From: an uncultured Tenacibaculum sp.
Lineage (GTDB): Bacteria; Bacteroidota; Bacteroidia; Flavobacteriales; Flavobacteriaceae
Direction of reading: 5' to 3'
DNA: 64,000 nt
Assembly: GCF_947499065.1 (NCBI RefSeq)
Contig: NZ_CANMMT010000001.1
Span: forward strand, 124,001-188,000
A program made the translations under genes and the position numbers. Below the pieces are notes generated by a model. The model was not told the origin of the DNA, did not search any database, and saw only the letters and a list, made by a program, of their open reading frames with translations. How positions within the stretch are numbered: the stretch's first letter is position 1; the number at the start of each line of letters is the position of its first letter. This document shows positions 26,916 through 33,618 of this stretch, piece after piece.

Positions 26916-27610
26916 TGCTGACTGCTGAAGACTATAAAAACGGACAAGTTTTATTAATTGATAAACCTTTAGAATGGACTTCTTTTCAAGTTGTCAATAA
27001 ATTACGTTGGCATATTCGTAAACGTTTTGATATTAAAAAAATTAAAGTTGGTCATGCAGGAACTTTAGACCCTTTAGCTACTGGCTTGTTAATTATTTGT
27101 ACTGGAAAACAGACTAAAAACATCAACGAATACCAAGGTCAAGCAAAAGAATATACAGGTACAATAACTCTTGGTGAAACAACCCCTAGTTACGATTTAG
27201 AAACTGAAGTAAACGAAACTTTCCCTACTGAACATATTACTAAAGAATTGATTCATAAAACAACAGAACAATTTATAGGAAAAATTCAACAAAAGCCACC
27301 TATTTTTTCAGCAATTAAAAAAGATGGTAAACGTTTATATGAATTAGCTCGTAAAGGAGAAACTACCGAAATTAAATCGAGAGAAATTACTATTTCTGAA
27401 TTTGAAATTACCAATATTAATGCAAACAAAGTTGACTTTAGAGTTGTTTGTAGTAAGGGTACCTATATTCGTTCCTTAGCTTACGATTTTGGTTTAGCGT
27501 TAAATTCTGGAGCTCATTTATCTGCCTTAAGAAGAACCAAAATTGGAAATTTCTCTGTTAGTGACGGACTAAGTATTGATAATTTTATAGAATCGTTAGA
27601 AGTGGAATAG
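26915..27610 (+). CDS. truB: tRNA pseudouridine-55 synthase
   Basis: A 231-residue TruB that makes pseudouridine 55 in the T loop of tRNAs. The catalytic Asp is in VGHAGTLDPLATGLL (about residue 52). The substrate-binding motifs QKPPIFSAIKKDGKRLYELAR and SKGTYIRSLAYDFG are also present. It lacks a long C-terminal PUA domain, as in the shorter TruB forms. It is coupled to uppP by a 1-nt overlap and ends the ftsX operon or shares it with the next gene. Confidence 0.95.
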   Translation: MLTAEDYKNGQVLLIDKPLEWTSFQVVNKLRWHIRKRFDIKKIKVGHAGTLDPLATGLLIICTGKQTKNINEYQGQAKEYTGTITLGETTPSYDLETEVNETFPTEHITKELIHKTTEQFIGKIQQKPPIFSAIKKDGKRLYELARKGETTEIKSREITISEFEITNINANKVDFRVVCSKGTYIRSLAYDFGLALNSGAHLSALRRTKIGNFSVSDGLSIDNFIESLEVE

Positions 27611-27644
27611 TTTTTGTCTCATAGAGCAAAAAACATTTACTTCT

Positions 27645-28184
27645 ATGAAAAAAACTACACTACTATTCTTTATAACTTTAGTCATTAACTTTAAAATTAA
27701 TGCTCAAAATGAAAGTAAACGTCCTTTCTTTACTGGGTCTTTGAGTACTACTTTTGGAATTAATCAGAAATACAAATTAGGAGAAGAAGGAAACGGCCCT
27801 TTAATTGTACCTAAATCCATTTTATTAAGAACTGGTTTTGGATATCAATTTAATGATCGTTGGGCATCTACTTTTAATATCGGTTACGACCATCATTTTA
27901 CGTACGCTATCAACTCTATTCCAATGTACGCTAGTGTTCGTTATAATTTTATTAAAAAAGCCAGTAGCGCTTATTTTATTGAATCTAGCTACGGACAAAT
28001 GTTTCGTCCTTCCAATCGATTTTCAAATGGTAACTATTACAAGATTGGCTTAGGAATCTTATCTCTTAGCAACAGTAGTTTTAACGGAATGATACGCTTA
28101 GATTTTCAAAGAAAAAAAATAGCACAATTTAAAAATGGAAATCTAGACAGTATTTCTCTTGGTATTGGTTTTACCTTGTTCTAA
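27645..28184 (+). CDS. Small outer-membrane-like secreted protein
   Basis: A 179-residue protein with a signal peptide ending NFKINAQ. The mature part has repeated beta-strand patterns (GYQFNDRWASTFNIGY, YASVRYNFIKK, MIRLDFQRKK, LGIGFTLF) that look like an eight-stranded outer-membrane barrel. No specific family is recognised. It lies 34 nt after truB on the same strand and 3 nt from the convergent gene on the other side. Confidence 0.65.
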   Translation: MKKTTLLFFITLVINFKINAQNESKRPFFTGSLSTTFGINQKYKLGEEGNGPLIVPKSILLRTGFGYQFNDRWASTFNIGYDHHFTYAINSIPMYASVRYNFIKKASSAYFIESSYGQMFRPSNRFSNGNYYKIGLGILSLSNSSFNGMIRLDFQRKKIAQFKNGNLDSISLGIGFTLF

Positions 28185-28187
28185 TTT

Positions 28188-28664
28188 TTAAAGAAAACGA
28201 CTATACCAGCTCTCTGTAATTGGTACTTCCCAATAGTTATTTAACTCGTGTTTTGTTTGCACTAAGTTATCAAAAACAATGGTTTTACCAGTTACAGATT
28301 TATTTTTTATTAGTTTTTTAAAATCTTTTAGCTCTTTATACTGAGTATACTCTCCTTGTTTAAAACACACATTCATTTTATCTAATAACTCAATATCGTA
28401 TTCTTGCTGTAATTGCAATACAAAAGCTACTTGCTTATCAATTTCTGCATTAGATAACTGTATATTATCTTCTACAGAAAAAATAATAAATCGATTGTAT
28501 CTTAACTCAAAAGACACTTTAAAATCTTCTTCAGACTTCCACTCTTCTGAAAATGTTTTTAGCTTTTCCTTTAACCCCTCTATTTCTTGTGGATAAAACT
28601 TTCTACTAGATGGATAAATCCAAACTTTAGCTTCTTCTGATAACGTATTGAAATCTACTAACAT
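28188..28664 (-). CDS. Conserved flavobacterial hypothetical protein
   Basis: A 158-residue soluble protein with no signal peptide or TM helix. It is rich in Lys and Glu, begins with LSEEAKVWIYPSSRKF and ends with WEVPITESWYSRFL. Homologues in flavobacteria are sometimes labelled ABC transporter ATPase, but I see no Walker A, Walker B or signature motif, so that label should not be used here. The function is unknown. It has its own promoter box upstream. Confidence 0.7.
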   Translation of the reverse strand: MLVDFNTLSEEAKVWIYPSSRKFYPQEIEGLKEKLKTFSEEWKSEEDFKVSFELRYNRFIIFSVEDNIQLSNAEIDKQVAFVLQLQQEYDIELLDKMNVCFKQGEYTQYKELKDFKKLIKNKSVTGKTIVFDNLVQTKHELNNYWEVPITESWYSRFL

Positions 28665-28683
28665 AATTATTCTTTCTGTGCGG

Positions 28684-28691
28684 CAAATATA
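28684..28691 (-). promoter_or_regulatory. -7 box (TATATTTG, minus strand)
   Basis: CAAATATA on the plus strand is TATATTTG on the minus strand, 19 nt before the ATG at 28664. Confidence 0.55.
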
Positions 28692-28700
28692 CAGAAAACA

Positions 28701-28736
28701 AAATCCTCTTCTTGTTAAGATTCAAGAAGAGGATTT
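28701..28736 (-). terminator. Terminator after the thioredoxin-like gene
   Basis: A 14-bp perfect stem (AAATCCTCTTCTTG with CAAGAAGAGGATTT) with an 8-nt loop. On the minus strand it is followed by a T-rich run. It lies 19 nt after the stop of the gene at 28755. Confidence 0.8.
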
Positions 28737-28754
28737 ACTTTATAAAAAAGGATT

Positions 28755-29345
28755 TTATTTTAATAATGTAAGAATATCTTCTTGCACATTATTCCCTTTA
28801 TTTTTATTGTACCAAACTTGCAAATCTTTTTTAAAGTCTGCATCTAAACTTCCATGTTCAGTCTTATAATCAGCAACCATTTTAGTAGCTACTGATGGTC
28901 TTGGCCCCCAAGTTTCAACTACCTCATTTTCTTTATCTAAGGCAATTAATTTAGGAATAGACCTTCCTCCGTTAGTTAAAAACTTATCCATTAATTCTAA
29001 GTTCTCATCTCTCAATACTAACTTTAATTGAATGTTAGGGTTTTCTTCTGCTATTTTATTAATAACAGGTAAATTCTGAGCAGCATCTCCACACCAACCT
29101 TCTGTTAAAACCAACCAAGTCTGTGGCTCTTTTACATCCTTAACCTTAGCTATAGTTTCTTCAGAAATTTTTATAGTTTTATCTAAACGCTTCATTCTTT
29201 TATCGTTTAGTAAACTATAATTTAATAAGGCATCAGATTGAGTTAATCCAGTTGATTTCCCTTGCTCTAACAAATCTTTTACTAGAGTTCTATATTCAGA
29301 ATATGAAATGGCTTTTTGTAAACTGCTTTCTATAATTTCTTTCAT
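28755..29345 (-). CDS. Thioredoxin-family protein with WCGDA motif
   Basis: A 196-residue protein of the Thioredoxin_9 type. The usual CxxC is replaced by WCGDAAQN in TEGWCGDAAQNLPVIN (about residue 88), so only one active-site Cys remains, and classical disulfide exchange through a CxxC is not possible. The cis-Pro region is GGRSIPKLIALD, and a helical N-terminal extension of about 60 residues precedes the fold. There is no signal peptide, so it is cytoplasmic. The family is common in Bacteroidota and Firmicutes; its role is not well defined. Confidence 0.85.
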   Translation of the reverse strand: MKEIIESSLQKAISYSEYRTLVKDLLEQGKSTGLTQSDALLNYSLLNDKRMKRLDKTIKISEETIAKVKDVKEPQTWLVLTEGWCGDAAQNLPVINKIAEENPNIQLKLVLRDENLELMDKFLTNGGRSIPKLIALDKENEVVETWGPRPSVATKMVADYKTEHGSLDADFKKDLQVWYNKNKGNNVQEDILTLLK

Positions 29346-29366
29346 CTTAATAATCTTATTATACTA

Positions 29367-29374
29367 CAAATGTA
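29367..29374 (-). promoter_or_regulatory. -7 box (TACATTTG, minus strand)
   Basis: CAAATGTA on the plus strand is TACATTTG on the minus strand, 21 nt before the ATG at 29345. Confidence 0.5.
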
Positions 29375-29455
29375 CTAGTTCCTCTTAATGTATACAGTAA
29401 CCTAAGTTACGAACTACAAAAACGGAATAATATAGACGTAAAGATGATCAGAAGC

Positions 29456-30424
29456 TTACACTTCCTCTAATTTTTGACTTTCTAAAGATTTTAAATTACT
29501 AATAATATCCTTAGTCATCGATGCTAAATCGTATTCATGTTGCCATCCCCAATCTTTTCTAGCTTCTGTATCGTCAATTATTTGAGGCCAGCTATCAGCA
29601 ATCGCTTGTCTAAAATCTGGGTTATAAGAAATTGTAAATTCAGGAACGTATTTTTGAATTTCTTCAGCTATTTCTTTTGGTGTAAAACTAATAGCTGATA
29701 AATTATACGAAGTTCTAGTTTTTATTTTTTCAACATCAGCTTGCATTAACTGTATTGTTGCTTTAATAGCATCATTCATATACATCATTGGCAAACGAGT
29801 ATTTTCTGATAAGAAACATTCAAAAGTTCCCTTTTTTAATGCTTCAAAGTAGATATCAACTGCATAATCCGTTGTACCTCCTCCTGGTAATGTTTTCCAA
29901 CTTATAATTCCAGGGTAACGAATACTTCTTACATCTACTCCATATTTATCATGATAATAATTACACCAGTGCTCTCCAGCCACCTTACTAATTCCATAAA
30001 CGGTTGAAGGCTCCATAACTGTTTGTTGTGGTGTATTTATTTTGGGTGATGTAGGTCCAAAAGACGCCATTGAACTTGGCCAGTATACTTTTTCAATATG
30101 CTTTTCTCTTGCTAACTCTAAAACAGCTAATAAAGATGTCATATTTAAGTCCCAACCCTTTAATGGATATTTTTCTGCGGTTGCTGATAACATTGCTGCC
30201 ATCAAGTATACTTGGTTTACCTTATATTTTTGAATTACTTTTAAAATATCTTCTTGGCTAGTTGCATCAATTATTTCAAAAGGACCTGAGCTCATCATTT
30301 CTTTTCCTCCTTCTCTAATATCGGAAGCTATTACATTATCATTACCGTAAATAGAACGTAATTGTTGCGTTAATTCTGTTCCTATTTGCCCGCAAGCTCC
30401 TAAAACTAATATCGTGTCATTCAT
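29456..30424 (-). CDS. NAD-dependent epimerase/dehydratase, L-threonine dehydrogenase-like SDR
   Basis: A 322-residue extended short-chain dehydrogenase. The start at 30424 (MNDTILVLGACGQIG) places the Rossmann motif GACGQIG at the N terminus; an upstream ATG adds ten residues. The catalytic tetrad is seen as Ser in PSSMASFGP and YGISK (Tyr-x-x-x-Lys: TVYGISKVAGE). The C-terminal RLPMMYMNDAIKATIQLM is typical of the L-threonine 3-dehydrogenase branch known from cold-adapted flavobacteria. That enzyme oxidises threonine to 2-amino-3-ketobutyrate. A sugar-nucleotide epimerase is the alternative but less likely. Confidence 0.85.
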   Translation of the reverse strand: MNDTILVLGACGQIGTELTQQLRSIYGNDNVIASDIREGGKEMMSSGPFEIIDATSQEDILKVIQKYKVNQVYLMAAMLSATAEKYPLKGWDLNMTSLLAVLELAREKHIEKVYWPSSMASFGPTSPKINTPQQTVMEPSTVYGISKVAGEHWCNYYHDKYGVDVRSIRYPGIISWKTLPGGGTTDYAVDIYFEALKKGTFECFLSENTRLPMMYMNDAIKATIQLMQADVEKIKTRTSYNLSAISFTPKEIAEEIQKYVPEFTISYNPDFRQAIADSWPQIIDDTEARKDWGWQHEYDLASMTKDIISNLKSLESQKLEEV

Positions 30425-30435
30425 TTCTAATAATT

Positions 30436-30459
30436 CAAAAATATAGTGCGGCAAAGTTA
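30436..30459 (-). promoter_or_regulatory. Two candidate -7 boxes for the SDR gene (minus strand)
   Basis: CAAAAATA (30436-30443) and CAAAGTTA (30452-30459) read TATTTTTG and TAACTTTG on the minus strand, 11 and 27 nt before the ATG at 30424. I cannot tell which one is used. Confidence 0.4.
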
Positions 30460-30578
30460 TTAAATTTCATATTTCACAAAAAATATTTATCCTTTTTTAA
30501 CTATCAACAAAACAAGAGCTTAATCACCTGATTACAAACTTATAATTCTATTTTCATTCTTAAATCAAGTAAAATATG

Positions 30579-30586
30579 TACTTTTA
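30579..30586 (+). promoter_or_regulatory. -7-like box (TACTTTTA) before lipoprotein gene
   Basis: TACTTTTA ends exactly on the first base of an in-frame ATG at 30586, so that ATG would lie upstream of or at the transcript start. This supports using the ATG at 30607 instead. Confidence 0.35.
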
Positions 30587-30606
30587 TGCTTTTAATTTAT
30601 CGTTTA

Positions 30607-31134
30607 ATGAAACCTTTTCAAATTCTTATATTTTCTTTTTTAGTTATTTTTCTTTCTTGTAAAAAAGATGGTAATCAAAATAAAGAAACTGTTCAGAAAA
30701 CAGATATCAACACTTCTGTAAAACATCCTGAATATACAGTACTTGACAAAGAATCTATACAGGAAATTAGAAATTGGAAAGAGTATTTTATAACTGACGA
30801 ATTTTTAGCTCAATTTAAAACCATTAGCCCAACCGATGCTTTAAACAATGCTCTAGAATTAAAAGACCTAGCCAAACAATTAAAAGATAGCTTAAATATA
30901 GAAACTCTAAAAACACCTTCTTTTAAGGCTCGTGTAAATGTTTTTGAAAATGAAGTTTTAAGACTTGCCGATATGACATACATTCCTTCTATATCTTCAA
31001 AGAATGTTAATAGTCAAGTTGAAAAAATGCTTTCTCTTTTTAGCAGTATGAATGATAAAATAAATGCTGTTTACGCTAAAAAACGTTTTGATAAAGCGGT
31101 TAAATTAGATAGTTTATTTAACAGTTTTGAATAG
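30607..31134 (+). CDS. Predicted lipoprotein of unknown function
   Basis: A 175-residue predicted lipoprotein. The start at ATG 30607 gives MKPFQILIFSFLVIFLSC with the lipobox Cys at 18; an ATG 21 nt upstream overlaps the promoter box and is less likely. The mature protein is mostly helical and charged (SKNVNSQVEKMLSLFSSMND). I know of no matching family. It is convergent with recX and the two reading frames overlap by 17 bp at their 3' ends. Confidence 0.7.
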   Translation: MKPFQILIFSFLVIFLSCKKDGNQNKETVQKTDINTSVKHPEYTVLDKESIQEIRNWKEYFITDEFLAQFKTISPTDALNNALELKDLAKQLKDSLNIETLKTPSFKARVNVFENEVLRLADMTYIPSISSKNVNSQVEKMLSLFSSMNDKINAVYAKKRFDKAVKLDSLFNSFE

Positions 31135-31591
31135 TATTGATAGCTTCGTACACTAAGTTACTTTCGAAACCTCTGTATAGTAAATAATCGGCTACTTTTT
31201 TTCTTCTTTTAAACAAGTTTTCTTCGGACACTAATTTGTTTTTCTTTTCCACTAAAGAATAGAGTGTAGTTATATACTCTTTTTCATCGATTTCATTTAA
31301 TGCTATCTTAATATTATATACAGAAATATCTCTCATTTGAAGTTCACGAGTTATTCTTTGCTTACCCCATTTTTTAATTCTGAACTTACCTCTAGCAAAA
31401 CTTTTAGAAAATCGTTCTTCATTTAAAAAATTTTCTTGGAGAAGATGTAATAAAATATTGTCCTTAGCCTCTGGAATTAAATTATATTCTGATAGTTTTT
31501 TTTCTACTTCTTTATGACATCTATCTTGATATACACAAAAACTCTCCAACTTTCTTTTTATTTCTTCAACCGAAATAACCTGTTTCTTCAT
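31118..31591 (-). CDS. recX: Regulatory protein RecX
   Basis: A 157-residue RecX, which binds inside the RecA filament and dampens recombination. The three-helix repeats are visible (ENFLNEERFSKSFARGKFRIKKWGKQRITREL, then IKIALNEIDEKEY and KKVADYLLYRGF). The length is normal. recA is not in the window. The promoter box lies 4 nt before the ATG. The gene's last 17 bp overlap the end of the convergent lipoprotein gene. Confidence 0.9.
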   Translation of the reverse strand: MKKQVISVEEIKRKLESFCVYQDRCHKEVEKKLSEYNLIPEAKDNILLHLLQENFLNEERFSKSFARGKFRIKKWGKQRITRELQMRDISVYNIKIALNEIDEKEYITTLYSLVEKKNKLVSEENLFKRRKKVADYLLYRGFESNLVYEAINTIQNC

Positions 31592-31595
31592 AAAA

Positions 31596-31603
31596 CAAAA
31601 GTA
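31596..31603 (-). promoter_or_regulatory. -7 box (TACTTTTG, minus strand) of recX, leaderless spacing
   Basis: CAAAAGTA on the plus strand is TACTTTTG on the minus strand and ends 4 nt before the recX ATG. Confidence 0.5.
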
Positions 31604-31608
31604 CTACC

Positions 31609-32322
31609 CTATTTCCAGTTATTTAAAAAAGATACCACCTTTTCTTTATAACTTGCTCCTATTGGAATTTCTGTTGAATTTACCTCTATATCATTAACCG
31701 TAAAAGCAGATATCTTATTAATATTTATAATGTAAGAACGGTGAACTCTTAAAAAATTCTCTTCTTTTAATTCTTGTTCTATTTCACTAATCCTATATTT
31801 AGAAACTATTCTTTTATTATCAACTGTATGTATTTTTATATAATCTTTTAAACTTTCTATAAATAGAATATCATTAATAACCACTTTATGATGTTTATTT
31901 CCCGACTTCACCAACATAAAATCATCTGTTTCTTTTTCTTTATGTTGAATTGATTGTGATTGTGTTTTTTGTTCTCCTAAAAAACGATCTACCGATTTAA
32001 AAAAACGTTCGAAAGTAATTGGTTTCAATAAATAATCTATAACACCTAAATCATAACTTTCTATAGCATAATCTCTGTAGGCTGTAGTAAAAATGGTTTT
32101 TGGTGGATTCTTTAATGTTTTTAAAAAATCTATCCCTGTTAAGTTTGGCATTTTTATGTCTAAAAACAACAAATCTACTTCTTGAGTATTCAATATTTCA
32201 AATGCTTTTATAGCATTGTTACATGTAGCTACTATTTCTAATGCATCAATTTTAGAAATATGTTTTTCTAGCAATTTTATTGCTAAAGGTTCATCATCTA
32301 CTAGCAAACACTTTACTTTCAT
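31609..32322 (-). CDS. LytTR-family response regulator
   Basis: A 237-residue regulator: a receiver domain (DDEP at residues 9-12, phospho-Asp in DLLFLDIKMPNLTG near 55, Lys in LLKPITFERF near 105) and a LytTR DNA-binding domain (about 130-235) with NDILFIESLKDYIKIHT and FLRVHRSYIINI. It starts 5 nt after the stop of its kinase gene. The divergent TonB receptor gene at 33619, with a 21-bp-spaced direct repeat upstream, is its probable target. Confidence 0.92.
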   Translation of the reverse strand: MKVKCLLVDDEPLAIKLLEKHISKIDALEIVATCNNAIKAFEILNTQEVDLLFLDIKMPNLTGIDFLKTLKNPPKTIFTTAYRDYAIESYDLGVIDYLLKPITFERFFKSVDRFLGEQKTQSQSIQHKEKETDDFMLVKSGNKHHKVVINDILFIESLKDYIKIHTVDNKRIVSKYRISEIEQELKEENFLRVHRSYIININKISAFTVNDIEVNSTEIPIGASYKEKVVSFLNNWK

Positions 32323-32327
32323 ATTTC

Positions 32328-33407
32328 TTATTCTTGATTAATTTTTAAAGTTACAGTAAATCTATTTTCACTAGGTTTAATATCTAGCTCATAATTATTT
32401 CCACATATTAAATCTAATTGTTTTCTAATATTAGACAAACCTATGCTATCTTTTCCTTTAACTTCATAATCGCCAGCTACCGTATTTGTTATTACAAACT
32501 GAAATTTTGAACCTTTACTTGAAATATCAATATCAATTTCTGGAGAACCACTATCTTCTCCTGCGCCATGTTTAAAAGCATTTTCTACTAAAGACAACAG
32601 TATTAAAGGAGGAATTTCGATATCATAATCTATATTTTCTGTAAAACTGACTTTTAATCTTTCATCATAACGTAACTTTTCTAATTCTATAAAATTTTTC
32701 AACAAGTCTATTTCACTAGATAACAACACATATTTTCCATTGCAACGATATAATACATGATCTAAAATTTCAGATAATTTACTTATTGATGTAGATGTTT
32801 TAGGAGAATTAATCACAGAAAGCGAATAGATATTATTTAATGTATTAAATAGAAAGTGAGGATTCAATTGTCCTTTTAAAGTCTTTAATTCTATTTCAGA
32901 TTTCTCTTTAGCTAAAGCTAGTTTTTTTGACTTTTCTCTTTCATCTTCAAAATAATATTTCACCGCAACAAATACTAAAACATTTAATAAAATAGTAGGA
33001 ATGTATTTTGCCATTAGCCATCTATAGTCAGAAAATATTTCCTGAATAGACTCTTGTTCGAATGGGGGTGTTCTTACTAAAGGTTCTGCAACGTGCACCA
33101 CTAAGACCCTACTTAAAACCCCAAATAAATAAAACGCCAATAAAAAGGTTACTACTGATAACAAGTATTTTTTGGTTTTTATGAATTTAGGTATCCATAA
33201 ATACGCCACAAAATAAGATGCTAATATTTGAGTTAAAAAGCTTATACAATTAAAAATCAAAGCTTCAACAACTGTAAAATGTTGATTTTTATCATTAATA
33301 ATTACATCTCTTAAGAGATCAAGACTAAAAAGTATTAACCAAAATAATACATGACGAGAATATTGATTCTTCCTTATATGTTCTGAGAATTTATGTAGTG
33401 CATCCAT
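32328..33407 (-). CDS. LytS-type sensor histidine kinase
   Basis: A 359-residue membrane kinase. Four TM helices (about 20-155) are followed by a short coiled coil (155-180) and the LytS-type kinase domain, with phospho-His in LKGQLNPHFLFNTLNNIYSL (about residue 188), N box LSLVENAFKHG and G box GIGLSNIRKQL. It is the first gene of the kinase-regulator pair. The promoter box lies 6 nt before the ATG, so the leader is very short or absent. Divergent from the TonB receptor gene. Confidence 0.9.
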   Translation of the reverse strand: MDALHKFSEHIRKNQYSRHVLFWLILFSLDLLRDVIINDKNQHFTVVEALIFNCISFLTQILASYFVAYLWIPKFIKTKKYLLSVVTFLLAFYLFGVLSRVLVVHVAEPLVRTPPFEQESIQEIFSDYRWLMAKYIPTILLNVLVFVAVKYYFEDEREKSKKLALAKEKSEIELKTLKGQLNPHFLFNTLNNIYSLSVINSPKTSTSISKLSEILDHVLYRCNGKYVLLSSEIDLLKNFIELEKLRYDERLKVSFTENIDYDIEIPPLILLSLVENAFKHGAGEDSGSPEIDIDISSKGSKFQFVITNTVAGDYEVKGKDSIGLSNIRKQLDLICGNNYELDIKPSENRFTVTLKINQE

Positions 33408-33413
33408 ATTTCA

Positions 33414-33421
33414 CAAAAGTA
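33414..33421 (-). promoter_or_regulatory. -7 box (TACTTTTG, minus strand) of kinase gene
   Basis: CAAAAGTA on the plus strand is TACTTTTG on the minus strand and ends 6 nt before the kinase ATG. Confidence 0.5.
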
Positions 33422-33530
33422 AAAGCTATTCTATCAATTTCTAACACAAATAGACGAAACTTGTTTTTAAACACCTAAACAAACGTTTTTTACTCCTAAA
33501 CCCTTCTACTTCTTTAAAACAGTTATAAAC

Positions 33531-33558
33531 GTCGATTTTTCACACTCATTTGTCGATT
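33531..33558 (+). promoter_or_regulatory. Candidate LytTR operator: GTCGATT repeated at 21 bp
   Basis: GTCGATT occurs at 33531-33537 and again at 33552-33558, in the same orientation and 21 bp apart. LytTR regulators bind pairs of direct repeats with this kind of two-turn spacing. The pair lies about 60 bp upstream of the TonB receptor ATG, in the space shared with the divergent LytTR operon. Confidence 0.5.
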
Positions 33559-33618
33559 ATAAAACTTTAGCTTCTTAATCCAATTCATATTTGCATCATA
33601 ATACAAATAACAAACAAA

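Noticed and set aside
28188..28664. ABC transporter ATPase label often given to this family
   Set aside because: No Walker A, Walker B or LSGGQ-like signature can be found in its 158 residues.
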